DNA of 64,000 nt, taken from assembly GCF_003148805.1 (NCBI RefSeq), contig NZ_QGGX01000009.1, positions 1 to 64,000 of the forward strand, written 5' to 3'. The position numbers and the translations under genes are program-made. Shown in pieces: positions 19,401 through 27,866 of the stretch (position 1 is its first letter; the number at the start of each line of letters is the position of its first letter). Under the pieces are notes generated by a model that saw only the letters and a program-made list of their open reading frames with translations, ran no database searches and was not told the DNA's origin. This stretch comes from Aminobacter sp. AP02 (GTDB lineage Bacteria; Pseudomonadota; Alphaproteobacteria; Rhizobiales; Rhizobiaceae).

Positions 19401-19525
19401 GGATCTTCGCTGCGCCCAAGGTTCACGTAGGAGATGGCGCCGGCGATGGCGCCGAGCAACATCAGGAAGATGACCAAGCCCTGGCGCTTGATCGCCCATT
19501 CCGAAAGGTTGAATCCACCGTTCAT
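16436..19525 (-). CDS. RND efflux transporter, inner-membrane permease subunit
   Basis: The 1029-residue protein has the RND layout: a TM1 start (VIFLMLLGAIAGAISYVNLG), a large periplasmic loop, TM2-6, a second loop and TM8-12. The proton-relay Asp pair is present in TM4 (LIIALTLMIDDAMVAVEMM). FSIEVGGSVEGAETGMG and GVVLIMLVTNTPVGFIAVLG are in the second half. It couples proton influx to export of drugs or other hydrophobic compounds with the adaptor encoded just upstream; the ATG overlaps the adaptor stop by four bases. The outer-membrane channel is not encoded nearby, so a TolC-like protein must be supplied elsewhere. Confidence 0.93.
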   Translation of the reverse strand: MNGGFNLSEWAIKRQGLVIFLMLLGAIAGAISYVNLGRSEDPDFTVKTMLVHAVWPGATIEQTVDQVTDRLERSLQEVPRLDTLRNLTSAGQSVIYVSLEDSTPPDEVADLWYQVRKKIGDMQTTLPQGVRGPFFNDEFGDTFGIIYAFTSTDFSDREVRDWAYEARNRLLRLDNIGKVEFLGTQDETIYIEFSTRRLASLGLSAATVISTIQAQNAVLPAGTMTTEADRTILEVSGDLRNENDIRNLNIPTTSGFVRLGDIASVVRGTVDPPQPMFRVRGKPAIGLAVSMESGGDILELGHNIDTVMTRFEHDLPVGINMIHVASQPEVVTNAIRGFTVSLTQAVIIVLGVSFVALGFRAGLAVAVSIPLVLCMTFLLMDITGIALQRVSLGALIIALTLMIDDAMVAVEMMMAKLEEGYDRVKAASFAYTSTAFPMLAGTLVTIAGFIPVGLARSVSGEYARSLFLVITFALILSWLIAVLLTPIVGLAVLKSGSTTGEKTESRLVRGFKKILYACVRLRFAVVLGTAAMFVVALMGSSLMKRQFFPPSDRPELMLQLVLPQSASTSATAAEVERVEKILAADEDVVDWSFYVGSDAIRFYLPMDIQAPAPFRAQAVVIAKSVAARDGLQARLQQELDEKFPNIVARVSPLEMGPPVGWPVQYRVSGPDVAGVRDLAWKVADVVGDINGVIAPNLDWNEPIRKVVIDVDQDRARLVGLNSAAIAQTLFATASGLPITQVRDSIYLVNVVARAAAEERTNIETLRSLQIPIGPNKTVPLSSIATIEYQTTQPIIWRRDRETTITVQADVKEGVMAESVVSAAEPRIDQLRKDNPNFSIEVGGSVEGAETGMGSVLEMIPLMAIVMVIILMFQLQSVQRLLLVVSVVPLGLIGVVLIMLVTNTPVGFIAVLGMIALIGMITRNSVVLIDQIDKRMEAQGKSWQGVIDVTAERVRPVFLTAGSTILGMLPIIRDPFWAPLAFTVIGGLVVAAALTLIFLPALYIIWFRIPAERDPAQAKAHPAESAVLAG

Positions 19526-20628
19526 TGCGCGGCTCCGGCAAGCAGTCGGACAGGCATGGCCGGACGCAGTTGTTGAACGCCCGCGACAACGACGTTGTCA
19601 CCTTCCTTCAATCCGCTCGAGACGAGGAAATCCTGGGTTTCGAAGCGCGCCACATCGATCGGCACGAGCTTGGTGGTGCTGTCGGCCGGGTTGACGACCC
19701 AGACGGCAGGTCGATTGTCCTGATTGAACAGCGCCGTCATCGGCAGACGCGCGACGGGCTCGCCCGTGAGCTGGAGCGTGCCACGAACAGCACTGCCAAA
19801 ACGGAAATCGCCGGGCACGGCGTCAAGGGCAACGCGAACGGTAAAGTTGCGGGTCACCGGATTGGCGGTCGGGGAGACTTCGCGAACGGTGCCAGTCGCC
19901 TTGCTGTTCGGGTTGCTCAACAAGCGCGCCTCGACCGTCACATCGCGGCTGGCGTCCTGGATCGCAGCTTCCGGCACCTGGAAGACTGCGTCCATCTCCG
20001 CCAGTTGGGCGACACGCACGATCATCTGTCCACCGCCGACAACCTGCCCGACATCACCCCCGACAGCCGTCACCACACCGGCCGCGTTGGACTTGAGCAC
20101 GCGGTTGTCGAGGTTGTTTTGGGCAACGCGCACAGCCGCCTGGGCTGCGTCTACGCCTGCGCGCGCGGCGTTCGCCTGCGCGATGGCAGCATCGAGCGCG
20201 GCACGGCTGATGGTCGCCGGATAAAGCCGCTCCTGGCGGCTGCGTGTCATGTCGGCGTTGTCGAAATTAGACTGGGCCGCAAACAGATTGGCCTCCGCCT
20301 TTCGCACCGCGTCCTGGGAGTCCTCGATATCCAGGCGCGCCAGCACGGTGCCGACTTCAACCATGTCGCCGACCTCGACGTCGCGTTCCCTGATTTCGCC
20401 GCCCTGGCGGAAACCGAAGCTGGTCTCTACCCGTGGCTGGATCTCGCCGACGAGCGAACCGAATGTATCTTCGGGATTGAACGACACTGCCACCGTCTTC
20501 ACCGGGCGTGGCGGCAGCACCACGGTCTCTTCTTCCCGCTGGCATCCGACAAGAAGAAATGAAGCAACGGTAGTGGCAGCCATGGCAAGCATGGCATTGT
20601 GTCTTGATGCCGGGCGACGCGGTGTCAT
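19522..20628 (-). CDS. RND efflux periplasmic adaptor lipoprotein (membrane fusion protein)
   Basis: The 368-residue protein has a lipoprotein signal with lipobox FLLVGC (Cys about 29), so it is probably anchored in the inner membrane. It then shows the membrane-fusion plan: a barrel-sandwich half (GFRQGGEIRERDVEVGDMVEVGTVLARLD), an alpha-hairpin with heptad-like Ala/Gln (EANLFAAQSNFDNADMTRSR to AAQAAVRVAQNN), the second half (LKSNAAGVVTAVGGDVGQVV), and beta-barrel and membrane-proximal domains. It bridges the pump to an outer-membrane channel. Translational coupling to the permease supports a single complex. Confidence 0.92.
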   Translation of the reverse strand: MTPRRPASRHNAMLAMAATTVASFLLVGCQREEETVVLPPRPVKTVAVSFNPEDTFGSLVGEIQPRVETSFGFRQGGEIRERDVEVGDMVEVGTVLARLDIEDSQDAVRKAEANLFAAQSNFDNADMTRSRQERLYPATISRAALDAAIAQANAARAGVDAAQAAVRVAQNNLDNRVLKSNAAGVVTAVGGDVGQVVGGGQMIVRVAQLAEMDAVFQVPEAAIQDASRDVTVEARLLSNPNSKATGTVREVSPTANPVTRNFTVRVALDAVPGDFRFGSAVRGTLQLTGEPVARLPMTALFNQDNRPAVWVVNPADSTTKLVPIDVARFETQDFLVSSGLKEGDNVVVAGVQQLRPAMPVRLLAGAAQ

Positions 20629-20697
20629 GAAGAAGCCCCCTTCTTGAGATGCATGTGTGAATTCAGGTTTCGGCTGCGCATGATCCGCCGGTCCTTG

Positions 20698-22533
20698 TCA
20701 GAAGCGCCAGATCATCGGCACGATGAAAACCGACACGACGAAAAACCAGATCAGCAGCGGCAGGCCGAGCTTCCAATAGTCGCTGAACGCATAGCCGCCC
20801 GGCCCCATCACCATCAGGTTCGTGGGAGTTGCAATCGGCGTCAGGAATGCGGCAGCGGCTGCAACTGCCGTGCTCATCAACACCGGACGCGGAGAGATGC
20901 CCATCGCGGTGGCCGCCGCCACCCCTATCGGGATGACGATCAGTGCGGTTGCAGTGTTGCTGATGAGCTGTCCCATGATGGCGGTCAGCAGGAACAGCCC
21001 GGCCAGCAGGGCAAGCGGGCCGGCATCGCCGACGAAATTGACCAGATGCTCGGCCATAAGCTTCGCCGCGCCAGTCTCCACCATCGCGGTGGAAAGGGGC
21101 ATCAGCGCACCAACCAGGATGACGGTGGTCCAGCTGATGGCGCGATATGCCTGCTCTACGTTCATGATGCCCGTCATGATGATCGCGCCAGCAGCCAACA
21201 GGCCGGCAACCGCAGGCGGCACGATGCCAGTAGCCAGAAGCACGACCATGGCGATCAGGATGATGATCGCCTGAAGCGCGCCCGGCCCCATCGGCACTGC
21301 CTGGCGACGCACCAGCTCGGGCGAACTCACAACCAGCACGTCCGGGTCGTCGAGATGGAGATCCAGCGCCTTCCATGTGCCTTGAAGAAGCATGGTGTCG
21401 CCGGACTGCAGGACGATGCCTCCTGACTCCTTGGTCGCGCTGTCGGCGGCGATCTCTGCCCCGCCGCGCTGCACAGCCAGGATGATCAGGTCGCCGCTGT
21501 CGGTAACCATGCCCGGAAAGACCTTGTGGCCGACAAGGCCCGAACGCGGCGGGATCACGACCTCGGCGAGGCCGGAGTGACGGTTGAACAATGTCTCTTC
21601 GCCCTCGCCGGGCTTGGCTTCCTCGCGAAACGCGAGATGCATCGTAGCTCCGAATGACGCGGCCGATTCAGCGTCGCCGCGCAGCAAGAGGTGATCACCT
21701 TCCGCCACAACCTGCCTGCGGATCGGGCTTGCGGATTCACCATCCTGGATGGCAACGAGTTGCAGCCCCGGATAATCGACGAGATTGATCGAAGTCGAGG
21801 CCGCACCGACATAGGGCGAACTTGCGCGGACCCGCATCTGATAAACGCCGCTTGCGAGGCCGTATTGCTCGACCAGCGTCTTGGCGTGGCGGCTAAAATC
21901 GGCGGGCATCGTGGCGCCATTGCGCTCAGGCAAAAGACGCTGGCCGAACAGCACGATGATCGCCATCGTACCTAGCAGCAGCGGTATGCCGACAAGGGCG
22001 AATTCGAAGAAACTGAAGGTGCCCACGCCGGCATCACCTGCGGCTTCCGACACGAGCACGTTCACAGGTGTTCCGGTCAATGCCAGCATCGAGCCGGCAT
22101 GCGCGGAGAAGACCAATGGCATGAGCAACTGGGATGAGTTGCGCTTGAGCCTGACCGCGATCACCACCACCACCGGCAACAATGCTGCGACCGCGCCGTT
22201 GACGCTGATCAAGGCCGTGAGCAGCGACACAAGCAGCATCGTCAAGAGCAGGAGCCGCGTGCGGCTTTCTTCGCCGGCGCCTCGGATCAGAAGCTGGCCG
22301 GCCCACGCCGTCACGCCGGTTACCTCGAGCCCGGAACTGACCACAAACAGCGAAGCGATGAAGATGACGGCCGGATCGCCGAGACCGCCGAGCGACTGGC
22401 CAAGCGTCAGTACACCTGTCGCCCAGAGCGCCAATGCGACGCCCATCGCCACGAGGACGACCGGAATCTTGTTCCAGACAAACAGCACAACGGCGATGGC
22501 AATTATGGTGGCGGTGTATGCGATGGGGCTCAA
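20698..22533 (-). CDS. SLC13/CitT-type anion permease with TrkA-C domains
   Basis: The protein has 611 residues. N-terminal and C-terminal halves are membrane domains of the DASS type, with the paired signature motifs LALTGTPVNVLVSEA in the first half and FLTPIATPTNLMVMGPGGY in the second, where S/T-NT/P loops bind sodium and substrate. Between them lie two cytoplasmic RCK-C/TrkA-C domains (about 210-300 and 310-395). Such proteins move sulfate, dicarboxylates or related anions with sodium. It follows the M20 peptidase by about 135 bp and precedes the RND adaptor by 69 bp. The substrate cannot be told from sequence. Confidence 0.9.
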   Translation of the reverse strand: MSPIAYTATIIAIAVVLFVWNKIPVVLVAMGVALALWATGVLTLGQSLGGLGDPAVIFIASLFVVSSGLEVTGVTAWAGQLLIRGAGEESRTRLLLLTMLLVSLLTALISVNGAVAALLPVVVVIAVRLKRNSSQLLMPLVFSAHAGSMLALTGTPVNVLVSEAAGDAGVGTFSFFEFALVGIPLLLGTMAIIVLFGQRLLPERNGATMPADFSRHAKTLVEQYGLASGVYQMRVRASSPYVGAASTSINLVDYPGLQLVAIQDGESASPIRRQVVAEGDHLLLRGDAESAASFGATMHLAFREEAKPGEGEETLFNRHSGLAEVVIPPRSGLVGHKVFPGMVTDSGDLIILAVQRGGAEIAADSATKESGGIVLQSGDTMLLQGTWKALDLHLDDPDVLVVSSPELVRRQAVPMGPGALQAIIILIAMVVLLATGIVPPAVAGLLAAGAIIMTGIMNVEQAYRAISWTTVILVGALMPLSTAMVETGAAKLMAEHLVNFVGDAGPLALLAGLFLLTAIMGQLISNTATALIVIPIGVAAATAMGISPRPVLMSTAVAAAAAFLTPIATPTNLMVMGPGGYAFSDYWKLGLPLLIWFFVVSVFIVPMIWRF

Positions 22534-22669
22534 TCGCTCAGCTCCTCATTGGGGCTATGTCAAGGCTGCACCCTCGAAAGCAACCGCCGCTGAAGATGCT
22601 TGCCACGACCTTGGGCAAGGTGCTTCGGCGGCGGAATGTCGAGGGGTCGCGTGCGCGCTCCAGCAACTG

Positions 22670-23872
22670 CTAGTCTTCCATCGTCGCCATAAGCACGCCG
22701 ATGCGGCAGCCTTTCTCGTATTCGGGAAGGTTCACATATTCCTTGATGGTGTGGATCTCAGCCTGACCGGCACCAATGGTGATTGTGGGGATGCCATGCT
22801 TGTCGAGCCAGTTGGCATCCAGGCCACCGTTGGAAAACAGGTAGTTCGGTTCGATGCCCAGCATCTTGAGCGCCTTGGTGGCGCGCTTCACGACGGGCGT
22901 GTCCTGCTCGAGCTTGAAGGGTGGGTAGGACTTTACCTGGCTGAACTTCACCTCGGCGGTATCGCCCTCATGGTCAACCACCGCAGCCTTGGCCTTGGCG
23001 AAAGCGTCGCGATAGCCTTCCGCGATCTTGGCCGCGAAAGCAGATTCGGGGCTACGCGCCTCGCCCTTGATGTATGCGTAGTCGGTGACCACGTTGGTGG
23101 CATCGCCTGCCGGCTTGCCATCCTTGCCGCCAAAAATGCCAACATTGCTCGTGCCGTGTCCGTCGGGCTTGACCACCTTGCCGAACCAACCAGCGCCGCG
23201 CGCCTCGGCAAGCGCCATGGCGCCGACCATCGTCGCCGATATGCCTCTTTCGGGTGCCACCCCGGCGTGTGACGCGCGCCCCTTGATCTCGACCTCCCAG
23301 TTCTCCTGCCCGACCGCGCCGATGATCAGGTCCGAGGCCGACTGGCCGTCGACATTGATGCACATGACAGCGCCGCCAAGATCGGCAGGATTGAGTTCAC
23401 GCGCGCCATGCAGGCCACTTTCCTCGCGGACGGTGAACAGCAAGGTGATCGGGGGATGCGGCAGCTTGTGCTTGATCAGCGTCTCGGCAAGGACAACGAG
23501 GAGCGCAACCCCGGTACGCGCATCGCCACCAAGTGCGGTGGTGCCGTCCGATACGATCCTGTCGCCCTCTTTCCTGGGTTTGGCGCCAGCGCAGAGCGGC
23601 ACGGTATCGAGATGGGTCGAAAACAAGAGGCGCGGACCAGGCCGCGTGCCGGGAAGATCGACAATGAGATTGCCCGTCTCGGTTGGCAGCGGGATGCGCT
23701 TGTTGGCGTCGTCGAAACGGATGGCGGAAGCCGGCACGCCGATCTTCTTCAGCGCATCGGAAACGGCAGCAGCAATGTTGGCTTCGTGGCCGGTTACGCC
23801 TTCGACCGAAAGGAACCGCATCAGATGCTCTTCGGCTGCGGCGGCGTCGAGATGTTGTGAGGTATTGCTCAT
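22670..23872 (-). CDS. M20 family peptidase, PepT-like
   Basis: A 400-residue metallopeptidase. Two-zinc ligands are visible: His in STHLDTVP, bridging Asp in ALGGDARTG, the catalytic EE in FTVREESGLHG, Asp in INVDGQ and a late His in AEIHTIKEYVNL. The dimerisation domain (GRASHAGVAPERGISATMVGAMAL) is inserted in the middle as in PepT. It sits 51 bp downstream of an AbgT-type transporter on the same strand, so the pair probably imports and cleaves an aminoacyl or peptidyl conjugate such as p-aminobenzoyl-glutamate or a dipeptide. It is not clearly AbgA/AbgB, so the substrate is inference. Confidence 0.88.
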   Translation of the reverse strand: MSNTSQHLDAAAAEEHLMRFLSVEGVTGHEANIAAAVSDALKKIGVPASAIRFDDANKRIPLPTETGNLIVDLPGTRPGPRLLFSTHLDTVPLCAGAKPRKEGDRIVSDGTTALGGDARTGVALLVVLAETLIKHKLPHPPITLLFTVREESGLHGARELNPADLGGAVMCINVDGQSASDLIIGAVGQENWEVEIKGRASHAGVAPERGISATMVGAMALAEARGAGWFGKVVKPDGHGTSNVGIFGGKDGKPAGDATNVVTDYAYIKGEARSPESAFAAKIAEGYRDAFAKAKAAVVDHEGDTAEVKFSQVKSYPPFKLEQDTPVVKRATKALKMLGIEPNYLFSNGGLDANWLDKHGIPTITIGAGQAEIHTIKEYVNLPEYEKGCRIGVLMATMED

Positions 23873-23923
23873 GGTTTCATCCGATCGTTTTGATTGTTGC
23901 TTGGTTTCGGGCTTGGGGTGCGC

Positions 23924-25471
23924 TCACAGTCCCCAAGGCAGACCGAGCATCTGCCAAACCGCGAACAGCGCGGTCCACAGCACGAACATCCACACAACAT
24001 AGGGCAGCATCAGCGAAACCAGGGTCCCTACGCCTGCGGACTTGTCGTACTTCTGGGCGAAGCCCACAACGAGCGCGAAATAGGCGTTGAGCGGGGTGAT
24101 CGCGTTCATCGGCGAGTCACCGACGCGGTAGGCAGCCAACACGGCTTCAGGCTCGACGCCGAGCTTCATCAGCAATGGGACGAACACCGGCGCGAAGATC
24201 GCCCACTTGGCAATGGCCCCCGTCAGCAAAAGGTCGATAATGGCAACGACGACGATAAAGCCGAGCAACAGTGGAAGAGGGCCGATATTGGCCGACTGCA
24301 GCACGCCAGACAGGCTGAGCGCCATGACGGTGCCGATGTTGGTGTAGGTGAAATAGGCAACGAACTGGCTGAGCACGAAAAACAGGAAGATCGTCCCGCC
24401 CATGTTCTTGATCGACTTCTCGATCGCCCCGATCACCTCGGTCAGGGTGCGCAAGGTACCGGCACCGATGCCGTAGGCCCAGCCGGTAACCAGGAACATC
24501 AGCATGATGAGTGCGATCAGCCCGTTCATGAACGGGGAGTTGCCGATCAACTCGCCAGTGGTCGCGTTACGCAGTGGCGCGCCGGAAGGCAGCGTGAGGA
24601 AAAGGAATACCACCACAAGCCCAATCAGCCCGAACAGGGCGTAGCGCAGCCCGCGCGATTCCTGATCTGAAAGCGGAGCCCCGACGTCCGGGCCGCCTTC
24701 CTCCGACTTGTCCGGCTTGTAAGCCCCAAGGCGCGGTTCGATCATGCGGTCGGTTATGAACGCGACGATCACAGTCAAGAACAGCACAGACGCGATGGAG
24801 AACCAGACGTTCGAGGCGAGGCCAATCGTCCTGTTGGGATCGACAAGAGCGGCCGCGTCGTTGGTGAACTCGACGAGCACTGCGTCGAGGGGCTTGATCA
24901 GCATATTGACGGTAAAGGCACCCGCCACGGCGGCAAAGCCAAGTGCGAGGCCGGCAAGCGGATGCCGCCCGACTGCCAGATAGGCAACACCGGCAAGCGG
25001 GATCAGCACCAGATAGCCAGCGTCCGCCGCAATGCTGGCAAGGATGCCGACGAAGGCCAGGATGTAGGTCAAGGCCCAGCGTGGCGACACCAGAACCAGC
25101 TTGCGGATCAGCGCGGTAACCAGTCCCGATTCTTCCGCGACGCCGGCACCGATCATGGCGGCAATCATGAGGCCCACTGCCGTGAAACTCATGAAGTTGG
25201 GCACCAGCGATTCATACATGAATCGGATGCCCTCGACATTCAGCAGACTGCGTATTGCCGTGCTCGCCTGCTCGATCTCGAGCGTCTCGGGATTGATGCG
25301 TTCGTAAGTGACGGCCGTTCCAAACAGCCCCATCACAGCGGACAGGACAATGACGATGCCAATCAGGATGAGAAAGATGACGACGGGGTGGGGAACCATG
25401 TTCCCGACGCGCTCGATGCCATCGAGGAGCCTCTGCATCGTCGTCTTCGGCGCGGCATTTGCGGTGGACAT
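23924..25471 (-). CDS. AbgT family transporter
   Basis: The 515-residue membrane protein starts with a short cytosolic tail and the family opening RVGNMVPHPVVIFLILIGIVIVLS. Other AbgT marks are ILASIAADAGYLVLIPLAG, a GDSPMNAITPLNAYFALVVGFAQKY segment near the C-terminus and a long hydrophilic loop around 245-275. AbgT proteins are proton-driven carriers of p-aminobenzoyl-glutamate, and some export sulfonamides. The start at ATG 25471 has a strong GGGAGG site. It heads the AbgT - M20 peptidase - SLC13 - RND line-up on the minus strand; the later members may have their own promoters. Confidence 0.92.
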   Translation of the reverse strand: MSTANAAPKTTMQRLLDGIERVGNMVPHPVVIFLILIGIVIVLSAVMGLFGTAVTYERINPETLEIEQASTAIRSLLNVEGIRFMYESLVPNFMSFTAVGLMIAAMIGAGVAEESGLVTALIRKLVLVSPRWALTYILAFVGILASIAADAGYLVLIPLAGVAYLAVGRHPLAGLALGFAAVAGAFTVNMLIKPLDAVLVEFTNDAAALVDPNRTIGLASNVWFSIASVLFLTVIVAFITDRMIEPRLGAYKPDKSEEGGPDVGAPLSDQESRGLRYALFGLIGLVVVFLFLTLPSGAPLRNATTGELIGNSPFMNGLIALIMLMFLVTGWAYGIGAGTLRTLTEVIGAIEKSIKNMGGTIFLFFVLSQFVAYFTYTNIGTVMALSLSGVLQSANIGPLPLLLGFIVVVAIIDLLLTGAIAKWAIFAPVFVPLLMKLGVEPEAVLAAYRVGDSPMNAITPLNAYFALVVGFAQKYDKSAGVGTLVSLMLPYVVWMFVLWTALFAVWQMLGLPWGL

Positions 25472-25898
25472 GACTTGCCTCCCTTAGTCAAAGCTTTGCG
25501 CGCACGCGCCATGAAAGCCTAGATGAGCCGAGCGATGTCTTGGACCGTGCCCTGAACGGACCGGTTCCACCGCATCATACACTCATCGAGCGCAGCATTG
25601 AACGCTGCGTTTACTCGTCTTTAGCCTGCCGGCACGCAGTCGGGATTAGCCTGAAATTCCAAAAATTTGCATTGCGTCTTATTCTGGCGCGGATCGTCGA
25701 TGCGGGCTTTGCAGTCGAGACACGCGATGCAAAGTAAAGCGACAGCGACGACAGGCAGCATCGTATTCCAGCGCAGGGATTCGGGTTACGATCCACGATC
25801 GGCTGCCAAGTCGAAAGGAACGATGCCATGCGGACTCTCGTTTTCATTGCCTTGTGCTGCGCGCAAGCAGCGGTCAAAACCAAACGGATCGCGAGCGC
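25472..25898. other. 427-bp divergent intergenic region with a possible 24-codon leader ORF
   Basis: This lies between AbgT and the solenoid protein and presumably holds both promoters. Near 25588-25610, AGCGCAGC and GCTGCGTT can form a stem. A 24-codon frame, 25826-25900 plus, begins MRTLVFIALCCAQAA behind AAAGGA and ends in a TGA that overlaps the ATG of the next gene (ATGA). It looks like a signal peptide and may only couple translation; I do not claim it as a gene. Confidence 0.35.
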
Positions 25899-27626
25899 AT
25901 GAACGAGCACGCACCGGAAGCCGGATCTGCCATCCCCGTTCAATCGGGCCTCGGCGACTTCCAGCCTCTGAACGCTGCCGAGACCAAGATCGTCTCGAAC
26001 CTGAAGTCGGGAGAATTCGACAGGCTTGGCGACGGCTCGCGTCCGGATTGGGACGATCCGGCGCGGACGGTACGCGCAGACCTGCTGCGCTTTCTCATTC
26101 TTGGAAGCGACAATGGCTTCCGCATGCACGAAAAGGGGCTGAGCATCAGTGGAGCCCGAGTTACAGGTGTCCTTGACCTCGAGGGATGCCGCATTCCACG
26201 CGATATCCGTCTCAAGGACTGCCTTTTCGACGCCTCTCCAGTGCTGCGTTCGGCCATTATCGACAACCTGTTCCTCGACGGTTCTGCATTGCCCGGGCTG
26301 CAAGCTGACCGGCTTGAAGCGCGCGGCGGCCTCTCCGTCCGTGGCGCTACCGTGACCGGCGAGATCCGACTTGGCGGCGCGCGCCTCGGCGGCAATATGG
26401 AAGCTGATGGCGCAACGATCTCGGTGCCTGACGGGATAGCGATCAATGCCGACGGGCTCGAAGCCAACGGCGGCATTCTGCTGCGTGGTGCAGATGTGCG
26501 CGGTGGTATCAATCTTTCGGCCACACGCCTTGGCGCCGACCTCAATGCGGTTGGCGCAACGATAAGACGGCCAGGTGGCGTGGCCCTTGATGGCGATGGC
26601 ATTGCCGCTAGAGGCGACCTCGCCCTGCGCGGGGCTACTATCGAAGGCGAGGTCCGAATGCGGGGAGCCCTGTTCGGCGGAGACGTCGACTGCACTTCCG
26701 CAACGCTCGTTGAACCCGACGGATACTCATTGAGGCTCAACCGCTCCCGCATCAGCGGCGCGTTCTTCCTTCGGCAAGGTGCGTCGCTGCAGGGGACGCT
26801 CGATCTGACAGCCACCGAGATTGGCGCGATCGACGACGAGCTGACGTCCTGGCCCCAAAAGGGGGACCTGCTGCTCAACCGTTGCCAGTACGGCGCGTTC
26901 ATAGGCGGTCCTGTCGATGCGACAAGCCGGCTCGACTGGCTCGCGCGCCAGGTGCCCGAGCGCTGGAAGGAAGACTTCTGGCCACAGCCTTACGAGCAGC
27001 TTTCAACCGTGCTTCGCGAGATGGGCCACGACGAAGATGCACGCGCTGTCCTCATCGCAAAAGAAAGGCTGCAACGGCGTGCAAGGCGGGCACGCGCAAA
27101 AAGCCCTCTCCTGCGCTCCGCATTGGCACTGAACGATGGCATGCTGGCGGTGACGGTACGCTATGGCCGTCAGCCGCTGCTTGCCTTGCTTTGGCTCACC
27201 TTGTTCTGGGGAATCGGAGTGGCCGTCTTCGGCTTTGCCGAGCGAAGCGGCGCACTGAAGCCCAACAGTCCGGTCGTCTTGCGTTCGCTTGAATGGACAA
27301 TGTGCGCGTTGGAACAGACCGAAAGCCGCTACATGCCTTCGACCGGCCAAGTCATGCCTGGTCGTGCTCTGGCCGGGCAAAACCAGCTTTCTTGCTTCTT
27401 GAGCCAGCCCGAAGCCTCAAGCTATCCCGAATACAATCCCTGGATGTATTCACTGGATTCGCTGTTGCCTGTCATGGAGATCGGACAGAAGGAGTATTGG
27501 CGACCCGATCCGTCCCAGCCGAACGGCGTCCTCACCTTGAACTACTATTACTTCCAGTCGGTTGTGGGCTGGGCGCTGAGCCTTCTGGCCGTCGCCGGGT
27601 TTTCGGGGCTCGTCAAATCGAAATAG
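25899..27626 (+). CDS. Beta-solenoid-like repeat protein with C-terminal membrane anchor
   Basis: From ATG 25899 the protein has 575 residues. Residues about 80-310 are a tandem array of roughly 20-residue units of the form G(A)-x-(V/I)-x-G-(x)-(I/L)-x-L-x-GA-x-(L/F)-GG-(N/D), such as LSVRGATVTGEIRLGGARLG. This suggests a pentapeptide-like or bactofilin-like right-handed solenoid. A helical segment follows (SRLDWLARQVPERWKEDFWPQPYEQL with EDARAVLIAKER), then two predicted C-terminal membrane spans (PLLALLWLTLFWGIGVAVFG and VVGWALSLLAVAGFSGLVK) flanking a 100-residue loop with several Cys. Similar proteins are annotated loosely as membrane-associated oxidoreductases, but I see no cofactor motif. 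It precedes the DUF900 lipoprotein and the antiporter cluster. Confidence 0.75.
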   Translation: MNEHAPEAGSAIPVQSGLGDFQPLNAAETKIVSNLKSGEFDRLGDGSRPDWDDPARTVRADLLRFLILGSDNGFRMHEKGLSISGARVTGVLDLEGCRIPRDIRLKDCLFDASPVLRSAIIDNLFLDGSALPGLQADRLEARGGLSVRGATVTGEIRLGGARLGGNMEADGATISVPDGIAINADGLEANGGILLRGADVRGGINLSATRLGADLNAVGATIRRPGGVALDGDGIAARGDLALRGATIEGEVRMRGALFGGDVDCTSATLVEPDGYSLRLNRSRISGAFFLRQGASLQGTLDLTATEIGAIDDELTSWPQKGDLLLNRCQYGAFIGGPVDATSRLDWLARQVPERWKEDFWPQPYEQLSTVLREMGHDEDARAVLIAKERLQRRARRARAKSPLLRSALALNDGMLAVTVRYGRQPLLALLWLTLFWGIGVAVFGFAERSGALKPNSPVVLRSLEWTMCALEQTESRYMPSTGQVMPGRALAGQNQLSCFLSQPEASSYPEYNPWMYSLDSLLPVMEIGQKEYWRPDPSQPNGVLTLNYYYFQSVVGWALSLLAVAGFSGLVKSK

Positions 27627-27866
27627 CCAGCAATCGCAAGGAGAGAACCAGCGATTCGCGACACGTGGGCGTCAACGACAGGCGCCATTTCGCGCGCAAT
27701 CCGGCCTGCGGTGCAGTTGGCTTGGAATCCCGCAGCTTTGCGTCACGTCCTGTTCTTTTGAGCATCCAGCGCAGTCGCCGCAATTTCCAACCCAATCGGT
27801 CGGTTCGTCGGTTGCCGCCTCGCAATTTTGCTGCTTCTCATCTCATGTGAATTTGCAAGGTCGAGC

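Noticed and set aside
25611-26303. 230-codon minus frame upstream of the solenoid gene
   Set aside because: It overlaps the start of the solenoid gene and shows no family or ribosome site.
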